From a virus: DNA of 21,058 nucleotides. Position numbers and translations under genes: made by a program. The stretch lies in the IMG/VR virus record IMGVR_UViG_3300037193_001734, positions 1 through 21,058 of that record. The stretch is one strand, 5' to 3'. The notes below the pieces were generated by a model. That model saw only the letters and a program-made list of their open reading frames with translations, did not search any database and had not been told where the DNA came from. Shown piece after piece: positions 1 through 6,341 of the stretch (position 1 is its first letter; every line of letters starts with the position of its first letter).

Positions 1-1
1 C

Positions 2-568
2 CTCGCTGGCATGACACCCCGCAACCCTGGGCGGAAGCGAAGCGCCAAACGAGCTGACCCATCAGCGGTCGTTCGCGACGAGGCCGGCAACCCGGTGATC
101 GACGAGTCGCTGGCGATCCTCACCAGTGACGAGTTCGCTGCGTTGCAGCACATCCTCGATTCCCGTGCCACTCCTCAGTCCCGGAAGCGAAGCGAAAGGG
201 AGAAGACGAGCCCGTTGCTCTCTCGCGTCGCCCACTGTGACGACTGCGCCGTGTACCTGTGTCGTGGGACGAACCAGAAGCGCCCTGTCCTCTACTGCCC
301 TCGCTGCAGACAGACCATCGGTCGCGAACGCCTCGACGCGTACCTGATCCGGCGGCTCCTACGCGAGCGCGGAGGCCAACCACTAGGGGCGACCACGGTC
401 CGCGACCACTGGCGTGTCGCCGGCACCGACGACCTCGCTCGCCGAGAGGTGCTCGTCAGTCAGATCGCCAGCCTCCGCATCCGCCGCGGTTTGGTCGGCC
501 GGGCCTTCGACAAGACCCGGGTCCTGCTCACCTGGGCCCCGTTCTCATCAGCCGAGGAGGCAGCGTGA
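2..568 (+). CDS. Large serine recombinase (phage integrase), C-terminal part, 5' end outside window
   Basis: The reading frame is open to the left edge (Leu-Ala-Gly precedes the first ATG at 11), so this is the tail of a longer gene and the ATG at 11 is probably not its start. Numbering from that Met, residues about 20-52 resemble the end of the 'Recombinase' domain (VRDEAGNPVI, then LAILTSDEFAAL). A recombinase zinc-ribbon follows, with Cys76/Cys79 and Cys96/Cys99. The end, FDKTRVLLTW, is typical of the short C-terminal segment of serine integrases. The N-terminal resolvase domain with the catalytic serine is not in the window, so activity cannot be judged. Large serine integrases recombine attP with attB for lysogeny. 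The stop overlaps the next start by 4 nt (GTGA at 565), which places the integrase at the head of the early gene chain. Confidence 0.85.
   Translation, partial: LAGMTPRNPGRKRSAKRADPSAVVRDEAGNPVIDESLAILTSDEFAALQHILDSRATPQSRKRSEREKTSPLLSRVAHCDDCAVYLCRGTNQKRPVLYCPRCRQTIGRERLDAYLIRRLLRERGGQPLGATTVRDHWRVAGTDDLARREVLVSQIASLRIRRGLVGRAFDKTRVLLTWAPFSSAEEAA
32..194 (+). repeat. 13-bp direct repeat inside the integrase gene (copies at 32-44 and 182-194)
   Basis: CGGAAGCGAAGCG occurs at 32-44 and 182-194, exactly 150 bp apart and therefore in the same codon phase. Both copies encode Arg-Lys-Arg-Ser. They flank the segment between the recombinase domain and the zinc ribbon. It may simply reflect two basic linkers, and no function is claimed. 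Confidence 0.4.
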
Positions 569-1116
569 GCGTCGACCAGCCGGTACCCGGCCCCACCCGA
601 GAGCAGATCGCCGAGCGCATCGAGTTCGCGTACCGCAGCCCACTCACCGCAGACCAGTGGCCTCTTGTCGCCGCAGACCAGGTGATGGCTCTACTGCCTG
701 CCCGCCCCAGCGACGACGACCCATCCAAGCCGGAACGACTCAAGGGGAAAGGGACCGACGTCTGCTCGCACGGCCGCCCCGACCACCAAGAGCTGATCCG
801 CCAACTCCTGGAGGCCCTCGGCATGTCGACCGCCGCCAGGCCGTACTCGCCCGCCCAGCTGTTCAGCGAATGCCTGGCCGAGATCGAGCAGCTGCGCCGG
901 GAGGCCGTCGGCCACGAAGCCCGGCTCGCCACCCAGGCACAGACCATACGAGGCGACACGGTGGCACTCAACGCCCTCGCGGCCGAGATCGAGCGTCTCC
1001 GTGCCCGACCGTGCCCCTGGGTCGAGACCAGCGACGAAGGCACCAGCCACTGCAGGCTCGCCGCAGGGACCGACGACGAGGACCGGATCGCCCGAGAGAA
1101 CCGGAGACGACAGTGA
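565..1116 (+). CDS. Hypothetical early phage protein, 183 aa, with probable coiled coil
   Basis: The GTG at 565 was chosen because it overlaps the integrase stop (GTGA) and has a GAGGAGG ribosome binding site at 554-560. The frame is open further upstream, but that part is a shadow of the integrase. The family is not recognised. The second half (LFSECLAEIEQLRREA and later LAAEIERLRARP) shows heptad-like Leu/Ile spacing rich in Glu and Arg, consistent with a coiled coil. Near the C-terminus there are isolated Cys residues (PCPWVET and SHCRLA). No signal peptide or membrane segment is seen. It begins the run of small early genes and its end overlaps the next start by 4 nt. Confidence 0.7.
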   Translation: MSVDQPVPGPTREQIAERIEFAYRSPLTADQWPLVAADQVMALLPARPSDDDPSKPERLKGKGTDVCSHGRPDHQELIRQLLEALGMSTAARPYSPAQLFSECLAEIEQLRREAVGHEARLATQAQTIRGDTVALNALAAEIERLRARPCPWVETSDEGTSHCRLAAGTDDEDRIARENRRRQ

Positions 1117-1400
1117 GCGACCCCGCACACCTCATCCCATCGACCAGCGACCGCGGGTTCGATCACCTGCCGGTCGTGTCCGGCACCTTCGCCGGCCGAC
1201 CCCACGGGTTCGCCAGCCTCTACGAGTCGTCCAACGCCGAAGAGCCGTGCGTCTGGCTACACGTCCGGGAAGGTGGTGGCGGACCCAGCATCCCCGCACC
1301 CGAGGCCACCGTCCAGCTCACGCTCGACGCCGCCGCCAAGCTGCGCGACCAGCTCACCTGGCTGATCGAGCACCACTACCAGGCGGACGACGATGGATGA
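1113..1400 (+). CDS. Hypothetical early phage protein, 95 aa
   Basis: GTG at 1113 overlaps the preceding stop by 4 nt, with GGAGA at 1103-1107 as a ribosome binding site. The frame extends far upstream without a stop, but that is shadow sequence. The protein has a central stretch with Trp and acidic residues (PCVWLHVREG) and an amphipathic C-terminal helix (LDAAAKLRDQLTWLIEHHY). The C-terminal pattern resembles small phage proteins of unknown role that carry a predicted beta-sheet followed by a helix. No function is proposed. Its last 8 nt overlap the nucleotidyltransferase gene. Confidence 0.7.
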   Translation: MSDPAHLIPSTSDRGFDHLPVVSGTFAGRPHGFASLYESSNAEEPCVWLHVREGGGGPSIPAPEATVQLTLDAAAKLRDQLTWLIEHHYQADDDG

Positions 1401-1737
1401 CCGGGCGACCTATCTCACCCAGTCCGGGATCCGCCTCCTCGACGACTGGGGCGTGGCCCTCTGGCGCATGTTCCACGGCGAGCGGGCCTACCTCGTCGGC
1501 TCCGCCCTGACCACCACCGGCCATCGAGACGTCGACGTGCGGGTCATGCTCGACGACGACTCGTGGGCCGCCCTCGATGACCTGGTCGACATCGATGACC
1601 TGAACCTCGCCGTCTCGCTCTGGGGCCAGCAGGTCACCGGCCTGCCCATCGACTTCCAGGTACAGCACGCCGAGGCCGCGAACGCCGACTTCGCCGGTCG
1701 ACGGCACCCCCTCGGCGTCCGGGCGGTGACGTCATGA
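1393..1737 (+). CDS. Minimal nucleotidyltransferase-fold protein, 114 aa
   Basis: ATG at 1393 lies inside the end of the upstream gene. The protein shows the pol-beta-type nucleotidyltransferase signature: Gly36-Ser37 in LVGSAL, an Asp-x-Asp pair at Asp46/Asp48 in RDVDVR, and a third acidic residue at Asp87 in LPIDFQV. All three metal-binding positions are therefore present and it is plausibly active. At 114 aa it is a stand-alone minimal domain with no substrate-recognition module. Relatives include MNT-type antitoxins, aminoglycoside nucleotidyltransferases and uncharacterised phage nucleotidyltransferases. The substrate is unknown. The next gene (79 aa) does not look like a HEPN toxin, so an MNT/HEPN pair is not supported. 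It ends in an ATGA overlap with the next gene. Confidence 0.75.
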   Translation: MDDRATYLTQSGIRLLDDWGVALWRMFHGERAYLVGSALTTTGHRDVDVRVMLDDDSWAALDDLVDIDDLNLAVSLWGQQVTGLPIDFQVQHAEAANADFAGRRHPLGVRAVTS

Positions 1738-1973
1738 CCACCACGTCGACCATGCGCCGGGCCATCCTCGCTGGCATCGACGCCGGCGAGCGCCGGTCCG
1801 GATACGCCAGCGAGCGCATCGACGAGATCCTCGCTGCCTTGGACCGCGCCGGGTTCTGCATCGTCAGCAAGGCCGACGCTCTCGCCGCCGCTCGCTGCGC
1901 CAACAACGCCGTGGTCCTCGGTGTCTCCGACGCTGACCCCGACCTCGGCCGCCGACTGGAGCCGAACACGTGA
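1734..1973 (+). CDS. Hypothetical early phage protein, 79 aa
   Basis: ATG at 1734 forms an ATGA overlap with the nucleotidyltransferase stop. The family is not recognised. The sequence looks largely helical, with two predicted helices (MRRAILAGIDAGERR and RIDEILAALDRAG) followed by VSKADALAAARCANNA. The end (DADPDLGRRLEP) is polar. It could be a small adaptor or a partner of the upstream nucleotidyltransferase because the two are translationally coupled, but nothing in the sequence shows this. Confidence 0.65.
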   Translation: MTTTSTMRRAILAGIDAGERRSGYASERIDEILAALDRAGFCIVSKADALAAARCANNAVVLGVSDADPDLGRRLEPNT

Positions 1974-2146
1974 TGGTCTCCGCCACCCGCCCCGTCTGCC
2001 GATGCGGACACCCACAGGTCTGGCACCGCAGACCCAAGCAGACCACGGGCATCCCACCCGACGACCGGTGGGGCGTCTGCGAGATCACCGGTCCACAAAC
2101 CGAGGACGGGTGCGCCTGCACCGAGTTCCAGGAGGCCACCCAGTGA
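1973..2146 (+). CDS. Small Cys-rich protein, probable zinc-binding, 57 aa
   Basis: ATG at 1973 overlaps the upstream stop as TGATG; a GTG at 1970 is an equivalent alternative. The 57-residue product carries CRCGH near residue 9, a middle segment with Trp, and then WGVC and CACTEF towards the end. The Cys-x-Cys and Cys-Gly-His pattern suggests a single zinc-binding knuckle. Short proteins of this layout are common among actinobacteriophage early genes and have no assigned role. GGAGG at 2131-2135 near its end serves as the ribosome binding site for the next gene. Confidence 0.65.
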   Translation: MVSATRPVCRCGHPQVWHRRPKQTTGIPPDDRWGVCEITGPQTEDGCACTEFQEATQ

Positions 2147-2535
2147 ACCCGCTCGCCGCCTACTGCGCGATCACCCTCGTCGGGGTCGCCCTCTGCGTCG
2201 CCCTCGCCTACGACCGGCCCACCCGCCCCACACCCCGCATCGCCCTCATCCCGCCAACCGTCGACGTCCCCACCGTGCCCTACCCGGCGTGGCTCGACGA
2301 ACCCGACCCCACCTTCGTCCCCGCCACCCACCGACCCCGGGCCGCGGTCAACGAGCACACCGGGACCACCTGGCCCGACCCACCCCCGCCCGTGTTCGCC
2401 CGCCAGCCCGCACCGACCCTCACCGGCTCGGTCGCCGCCGCCTGGGACCAGTGGCACCACCACACCACCTGGCACGCCACCACCCCCGTCGTCCTACCCC
2501 CCGTCGACCCCGACCCCATCCAGGTGGCCGCGTGA
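2143..2535 (+). CDS. Hypothetical membrane-anchored protein, 130 aa, Pro-rich
   Basis: GTG at 2143 overlaps the preceding stop (GTGA) and has GGAGG 7 nt upstream. Residues about 4-23 (LAAYCAITLVGVALCVALAY) form a hydrophobic segment able to span the membrane, with no charged N-region and no clear signal-peptidase site, so a single N-terminal anchor is likelier than secretion. The remaining ~105 residues are Pro-, Thr- and Asp-rich (PPTVDVPTVPYPAW and TWPDPPPPVF) with a cluster of Trp and His near the end, suggesting an extended, poorly ordered domain. The family is unknown. The position in the early chain argues against a lysis role. Confidence 0.65.
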   Translation: MNPLAAYCAITLVGVALCVALAYDRPTRPTPRIALIPPTVDVPTVPYPAWLDEPDPTFVPATHRPRAAVNEHTGTTWPDPPPPVFARQPAPTLTGSVAAAWDQWHHHTTWHATTPVVLPPVDPDPIQVAA

Positions 2536-2780
2536 TGGGCACCTCCTACCCGCCCAACGAGACCCCCAGCGACGTCGCAGCGTTCCTGCGGCGCAACCAC
2601 CCCGAGATGTCCGACGACGAGATCGCCGCGCTGATCGGTGGTGAGCCGCCGAAGCGTCGCAAGGACTGGGGTGTCAACCGGAACATGACCGCCGGTGTGA
2701 GGGGACCGGCCGGCAAGGGCATCGTCCGCGCAGGGGGCCTCAAGCGGGCCAACGGCCGCAGGCGGAGGCACCGAGCGTGA
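2535..2780 (+). CDS. Hypothetical small basic protein, 81 aa
   Basis: ATG at 2535 shares its A with the upstream stop (TGATG). The N-terminal half contains an acidic helix (SDVAAFLRRNHPEMSDDEIA) that looks like a short helical protein-binding or UBA-like element. The C-terminal half is strongly basic (GGLKRANGRRRRHRA), which would suit nucleic-acid binding. No catalytic motif is visible and the family is not recognised. The gene ends with a GTGA overlap. Confidence 0.65.
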   Translation: MGTSYPPNETPSDVAAFLRRNHPEMSDDEIAALIGGEPPKRRKDWGVNRNMTAGVRGPAGKGIVRAGGLKRANGRRRRHRA

Positions 2781-2974
2781 CCCACCTCAACGACCGCGAC
2801 CGTGCCCGGCACTGCGACGTCTGCGTCTGCGACACCCCCCGCTTCACCGGGCCCTGCAACTGCGACCAGAAACGCCACGCCCCCGGCGAGTGCCGCGCCT
2901 GCCACCGCCCCTACGGGCCCACCTTCACCCACATCCGTGACGCCTGGCGTGCCCGGCTCGGGAGGGTGGCGTGA
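2777..2974 (+). CDS. Small Cys-rich protein, probable zinc ribbon, 65 aa
   Basis: GTG at 2777 overlaps the preceding stop and has GGAGG at 2764-2768. The protein carries CDVCVC, then CNC, then a CRAC pair (GECRACHRPYGP), giving enough Cys pairs for a treble-clef or zinc-ribbon fold in 65 residues. It ends with a basic helix (IRDAWRARLGRV). The composition fits a small DNA- or protein-binding zinc protein. The exact role is unknown. Confidence 0.65.
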   Translation: MTHLNDRDRARHCDVCVCDTPRFTGPCNCDQKRHAPGECRACHRPYGPTFTHIRDAWRARLGRVA

Positions 2975-3165
2975 CCCGCTCCGGCACCCAAATCCGGTTC
3001 CCCACCGACCTGCACCAGCAGCTACGGGAAGCCGCCGAGACCCACGGGCTGCCCATCAACTACCTCGTCACCAAGGCCGTCGAGGAGTTCCTCGAGAACC
3101 TTCTCCCACCCGACCAGGTCCGCCTCACCCGGCAGGACAGCGACCACGCCCGGGAGGCGCAGTGA
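2971..3165 (+). CDS. Ribbon-helix-helix (Arc/CopG-like) DNA-binding protein, 64 aa
   Basis: GTG at 2971 overlaps the preceding stop, with GGGAGGG at 2960-2966. Residues about 5-44 fit a ribbon-helix-helix fold: a short strand with alternating residues (TQIRFP), helix A (TDLHQQLREAAETHG), a turn (LPIN) and helix B (YLVTKAVEEFLENL). Proteins of this fold bind DNA as dimers through the N-terminal strand and usually repress their own or neighbouring promoters. No antidote-toxin partner is adjacent, so a stand-alone transcription regulator is favoured. Confidence 0.8.
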   Translation: MTRSGTQIRFPTDLHQQLREAAETHGLPINYLVTKAVEEFLENLLPPDQVRLTRQDSDHAREAQ

Positions 3166-3692
3166 ACGAGCCATACGGCCCGTGGCAGCGCCCCGGCTAC
3201 GACGGCGCCGACATCTACCCGCCCTTCGCCTGCGACGACAGGATGCGGGCCGGCGGGGTCAACATCGGCTCCACCCGACAGCTCGTCCACGACCTCCTCG
3301 CCTCGATCATGGAAGGCGGCTGGGAGTGGGCCGTCGAGTCGTTCGGCCCCCAAGCCTGCGAGCCCGGCGACTATGCCCGGTTCCTCCACGACCTCCTCAA
3401 CGTGCGGGGCGAGTTCGGGCGGCTCCTGCTCACCCTCGCTGCCGCAGAGCGGGCAGAGAACGACCGCCACGACGCCGTCCTCGACGAAGCGACCGGCGGC
3501 AAAGGCGGGCTCGTCAACATCACGCCCGGAGACCCCGAAGCGGTCGAGCTGCCCCCGCCGTGGTGGGAGAGCCCCGACCTGATCGCCCCCGTCGTCGCCC
3601 AGCTCCGCCGCTGCCTCGCGATCCTCGACGACGACCCCGAACCCGTCACCCCGGCTGAGCGTCGGGCTCTCGACGACCTGGGGCCGGCGTGA
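3162..3692 (+). CDS. Hypothetical early phage protein, 176 aa
   Basis: GTG at 3162 overlaps the ribbon-helix-helix gene's stop. The family is not recognised. Residues about 35-110 are mostly helical with several Trp and Leu (QLVHDLLASIMEGGWEW, then DYARFLHDLLNVRGEF and LLLTLAAAERAEN). An acidic Pro-rich linker follows, then a C-terminal helix (IAPVVAQLRRCLAILDD). It looks like a soluble cytosolic protein and no active-site motif is visible. Its stop overlaps a 21-codon mini-ORF that leads into the first methyltransferase. Confidence 0.65.
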   Translation: MNEPYGPWQRPGYDGADIYPPFACDDRMRAGGVNIGSTRQLVHDLLASIMEGGWEWAVESFGPQACEPGDYARFLHDLLNVRGEFGRLLLTLAAAERAENDRHDAVLDEATGGKGGLVNITPGDPEAVELPPPWWESPDLIAPVVAQLRRCLAILDDDPEPVTPAERRALDDLGPA

Positions 3693-3754
3693 CCCAGCTC
3701 TCCCTCGCCCTCCCGCTCCCCGACGCCCACACGCTCCCCAGAGGCCACCGATGA
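3689..3754 (+). CDS. Mini-ORF, 21 aa, possible translational coupler
   Basis: GTG at 3689 overlaps the upstream stop by 4 nt, and the TGA at 3752-3754 overlaps the methyltransferase ATG (ATGA). The frame thus bridges an otherwise 58-nt gap exactly. The peptide (VTQLSLALPLPDAH...) has no recognisable domain. Two more frames with the same arrangement occur at 5224 and 5932. It could be a leader that passes ribosomes to the next gene, or a chance open frame in GC-rich DNA. Confidence 0.35.
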   Translation: MTQLSLALPLPDAHTLPRGHR

Positions 3755-4776
3755 GCACGGCCACCTACCTCGTCGGCGACGTCTTCGACCGCCTCGCCGA
3801 GATGCCTGACGCGTCGGTCCACAGCGTCATCACCTCGCCGCCGTACTGGCGCAAGCGCCGGTACCTCCCCCTCGACCACCCCGACGCCGCCAAGGAGATC
3901 GGCCAGGAAGCATCCCCAGGCGAGTTCCTGGCGACGCTGCTGCGGCTCACCGACGAGCTGTGGCGGATCGTCGCCGACGACGGGACCATCTGGATCAACC
4001 TCGGTGACACCGCTTCGGGTAGCGGGGGAGCGGGCGGCGACTACGACGAGGACGGATGGCGTGCCGGCCAGAACCGCTACGCCGGCACCAACCGGGCCGT
4101 GCGCGACGCCAGCCCCGGCACGCCCTACGGCGGCAAGGACATGCCGATGCGCAAGTCGGTGTGCTGGATCCCCGAGCTGTTCGGCGCCTCCCTCGCCTAC
4201 GGGCGCAACCTCCTGACCGGAGAACCGTGCCGGCAGTGGATCACCCGCCCCTCGGTCACCTGGTGCAAGCCCGCACCGACCCCCGGCGAGATCATCGACA
4301 AGTTCCGTGAGGCCACCGAGCTGTTCGTGTGGGCGTCCAAGCAGCCCGCCTACTACTTCGACCTCGACGCCGTCAGGATCACCGACGGCCCGGGCGGCAA
4401 CCCCACACGGCGCTCATCGAGGAATCGCGGGGCGCCCGGCTACCACACCGGCGGCAACGGCGAGCTGGGCGTCCACGACAACCCCAAGGGAACCCCGCCG
4501 CTCACGTGGTGGGTGATCAACACCTCGGGCTACGAGGGCGCCCACTTCGCCACGTTTCCGCCCGAGCTGATCATCCGCCCCGTCCTCGCCTCCTGCCCGC
4601 CCGGCGGCACGATCCTCGACCCCTTCGGCGGCAGCGGCACCACCGCGGCGGTGGCCACCGGCCACGGCCGCAACTGCATCGCCATTGACATCGACGAACG
4701 CAACGCCGACCTCGCCCGCGAGCGCGTCGGCCTCTTTCTGACTGTGGAGGAGGGCACGAGTGCGCACCCTGCTTGA
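3751..4776 (+). CDS. DNA methyltransferase, SPPY type (N4-cytosine or N6-adenine), beta-class order, 341 aa
   Basis: ATG at 3751 has AGAGG a few bases upstream. The catalytic motif IV is TSPPYW at residues 28-33 and the S-adenosylmethionine motif I is DPFGGSGTT at 290-298, followed by an acidic strand (CIAIDIDE). Motif IV before motif I is the beta-class order. A Ser-Pro-Pro-Tyr tetrad is commonest in N4-cytosine enzymes but also occurs in N6-adenine enzymes, so the modified base is not settled. The region between (about 95-270), including a Gly-rich stretch, should hold target recognition. It acts on double-stranded DNA in the cytosol. No cognate restriction enzyme is adjacent, so it is probably an orphan phage enzyme protecting against host restriction or marking phage DNA. 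It overlaps the HNH gene by 17 nt. Confidence 0.88.
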   Translation: MSTATYLVGDVFDRLAEMPDASVHSVITSPPYWRKRRYLPLDHPDAAKEIGQEASPGEFLATLLRLTDELWRIVADDGTIWINLGDTASGSGGAGGDYDEDGWRAGQNRYAGTNRAVRDASPGTPYGGKDMPMRKSVCWIPELFGASLAYGRNLLTGEPCRQWITRPSVTWCKPAPTPGEIIDKFREATELFVWASKQPAYYFDLDAVRITDGPGGNPTRRSSRNRGAPGYHTGGNGELGVHDNPKGTPPLTWWVINTSGYEGAHFATFPPELIIRPVLASCPPGGTILDPFGGSGTTAAVATGHGRNCIAIDIDERNADLARERVGLFLTVEEGTSAHPA

Positions 4777-5227
4777 GCGCTTCGAGGCCAAGGTCCAGCG
4801 GACGGACGGCTGCTGGCTGTGGACCGCCAAGTTGAACAACCGCGGCTACGGGCTGTTCAACATCAACAAGAAGATGGTCGCCGCCCACCGGGTCTCTTAC
4901 GAGCTGTACGTCGGTCCGATCCCCGAGGGGCACGACATCGACCACGTGAAGTCCCGCGGCTGCACTGCCCGCCACTGCGTCAACCCGGACCACCTTGAGC
5001 CCGTGACCCATCGGGAGAACCTCTTGCGAGGGTCGGGCTTCGCCGCTGTCAACGCGGCGAAGACGCACTGCCCGCGTGGCCACGAGTACTCGCCCGAAAA
5101 CACCTACGTGAACCCGCACCCTCAGGGCGGTCGGATCTGCCGTATCTGCAAGCGCGAGGGCGACCGTAGGCGTGCGTCCGCCCGACGGTTCCTCACCGTC
5201 CACGAACCCGCGGTGGTCGCGTCGTGA
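4760..5227 (+). CDS. HNH endonuclease with C-terminal zinc-ribbon-like segment, 155 aa
   Basis: GTG at 4760 lies within the end of the methyltransferase gene and has GGAGGAGGG at 4746-4754. The HNH core spans residues about 43-90: Asp61-His62 (DIDHVKS), a Cys pair (GCTARHC), Asn75 and His78 (NPDHLEPV), and then RENLLRG, as in HNH nucleases of the HNH_3/homing type. The C-terminal part has HCPRGHEY and RICRICKRE (Cys104, His108, Cys127, Cys130), a second metal site often seen after HNH cores in phage free-standing endonucleases. It may be a selfish homing endonuclease inserted between two methyltransferases, or a nicking enzyme acting with them. Confidence 0.88.
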   Translation: MRTLLERFEAKVQRTDGCWLWTAKLNNRGYGLFNINKKMVAAHRVSYELYVGPIPEGHDIDHVKSRGCTARHCVNPDHLEPVTHRENLLRGSGFAAVNAAKTHCPRGHEYSPENTYVNPHPQGGRICRICKREGDRRRASARRFLTVHEPAVVAS

Positions 5228-5277
5228 GCCACTACCGGCCTGAGACCATCACCAACCGCCACGGGACGGCGACGTGA
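5224..5277 (+). CDS. Mini-ORF, 17 aa, possible translational coupler
   Basis: GTG at 5224 overlaps the HNH stop (GTGA), and its own TGA at 5275-5277 overlaps the GTG start of the next methyltransferase (GTGA at 5274). It fills the whole 46-nt gap. The 17-residue peptide (VSHYRPETITNRHGTAT) has no recognisable feature. Support comes only from the overlap at both ends, repeated at two other junctions. Confidence 0.35.
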   Translation: MSHYRPETITNRHGTAT

Positions 5278-5939
5278 CCCCCTACTTCGACGACGGGACC
5301 GTCCAACTGTTCCACGGCGACTGCCGAGAGATCCTGCCCCAGCTCGGCCTCAACGACCTGCAGTGCGCCCTGGCGTTCGACCCGCCCTACGGGGCGAGCT
5401 ACGAGACCAACCGGACCCGCCTGGCCGGCAACGCCCGCACGATCGCCAACGACCACGACACCACCGTCCGCGACGCCGTCCTCGACTGGTGGGCCGGTCG
5501 TGGCCCAGCCCTCGTGTTCGGCACCTGGAAGCGTCCTCGACCAGAGGCCACGAAGGGCGTGCTCATCTGGGACAAGGGCGGTGCCCTCGGCATGGGCGAC
5601 CTGTCGTTGCCGTGGAAGTTCGACCACGAAGAGATCTACGTCATCGGCGGACCGTTCGCCGGTCGCCGCGACTGCGGATCGGTGATCCGCCATCCCCCCG
5701 TCCAAGCCGTCGGCCGGGCACACCCCAACGAGAAGCCCGTCGGACTCATGTCGAAGCTCCTCGCCAAGCTCCCCCCGGTCCCCGTGATCGACCCGTGCTG
5801 CGGTGTCGGCGCGACGCTCGTCGCCGCCAAATCCCACGGGCGCCCGGCGCTCGGCATCGAACTGGATGAGCGCTACCTAGAGGTCACCGCCAGCCGGCTC
5901 GCCCAAGGCGCCCTCACGTTCGGAGCGCCCCGTGCCTGA
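5274..5939 (+). CDS. DNA adenine-N6 methyltransferase, DPPY type, beta-class order, 221 aa
   Basis: GTG at 5274 was chosen because coding similarity begins at once (TPYFDDGTVQLFHGDC). Motif IV is DPPYG at residues 36-40, after a typical HGDCREIL strand. An HPNEKPVGLM motif precedes motif I, DPCCGVGATL, at residue 173 onwards, followed by GIELDERYLE. Asp-Pro-Pro-Tyr and the order IV-then-I identify a beta-class N6-adenine methyltransferase. At 221 aa it is short, and the target-recognition part is limited to about residues 45-150. No restriction partner is visible. It is one of two modification enzymes within 1.6 kb, so together they could modify two sequence contexts on phage DNA. Confidence 0.88.
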   Translation: MTPYFDDGTVQLFHGDCREILPQLGLNDLQCALAFDPPYGASYETNRTRLAGNARTIANDHDTTVRDAVLDWWAGRGPALVFGTWKRPRPEATKGVLIWDKGGALGMGDLSLPWKFDHEEIYVIGGPFAGRRDCGSVIRHPPVQAVGRAHPNEKPVGLMSKLLAKLPPVPVIDPCCGVGATLVAAKSHGRPALGIELDERYLEVTASRLAQGALTFGAPRA

Positions 5940-5979
5940 GCCCGTCTACCGCCTCGGCCACGAGCGGGGGCGCAGCTGA
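5932..5979 (+). CDS. Mini-ORF, 15 aa, possible translational coupler
   Basis: GTG at 5932 starts inside the end of the adenine methyltransferase gene, and the TGA at 5977-5979 overlaps the ATG of the next gene as TGATG. The peptide (VPEPVYRLGHERGRS) is basic and featureless. It is the third such frame in this operon and covers a 39-nt gap. Confidence 0.3.
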   Translation: MPEPVYRLGHERGRS

Positions 5980-6341
5980 TGCCGATCCGCCCCGAGAACC
6001 GCGACCGCTACCCGGCCAACTGGAAGACGATCAGCGACGACATCCGCTTCGGCCGCGCCGACTCGCGCTGCGAATGCCTCGGCGAATGCGGGCGCAACAC
6101 CCACATCGGCCGGTGCCCCAACACCCACAACGGCCAGGCCTACGGCACCGGTTCGCGGGTGATCCTCACCGTCGCCCACCTCGACCACACCCCCGAGAAC
6201 TGCGACCCCGAGAACCTCCGCGCCATGTGCCAGGGCTGCCACCTCCACTACGACCGCGACCACCACGCCCGCACCGCCGCAGCCACCCGCCAGCGCGAGC
6301 GCACCGCCGGCATGGACCCCCTGTTCGAGGCCATCCCGTGA
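5979..6341 (+). CDS. HNH-type nuclease / treble-clef zinc protein, 120 aa
   Basis: ATG at 5979 overlaps the mini-ORF stop. Residues 31-46 carry a Cys cluster (RCECLGECG and later GRCPN). An HNH-like core follows: AHLDHTPENC with His67, Asp69 and His70, then ENLRAMCQGCH with Cys84, Cys87 and His88, and a YDRDHHA tail. This is the layout of a small HNH/treble-clef protein family common in actinobacteriophages. The usual Asn of the motif may be that of ENLRAM at residue 79. It is likely a DNA nicking or cleaving enzyme. Its position directly behind two methyltransferases suggests a shared DNA-modification role, but substrate specificity is unknown. Confidence 0.8.
   Translation: MPIRPENRDRYPANWKTISDDIRFGRADSRCECLGECGRNTHIGRCPNTHNGQAYGTGSRVILTVAHLDHTPENCDPENLRAMCQGCHLHYDRDHHARTAAATRQRERTAGMDPLFEAIP

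Noticed and set aside
259-564. Upstream extension of the 183-aa gene inside the integrase frame
   Set aside because: It overlaps a domain-supported gene, and the GTG at 565 has a ribosome binding site and the overlap pattern used throughout the operon.
1393-1973. MNT/HEPN toxin-antitoxin pair
   Set aside because: The partner at 1734 lacks the R-x(4-6)-H motif and the length expected of HEPN toxins.
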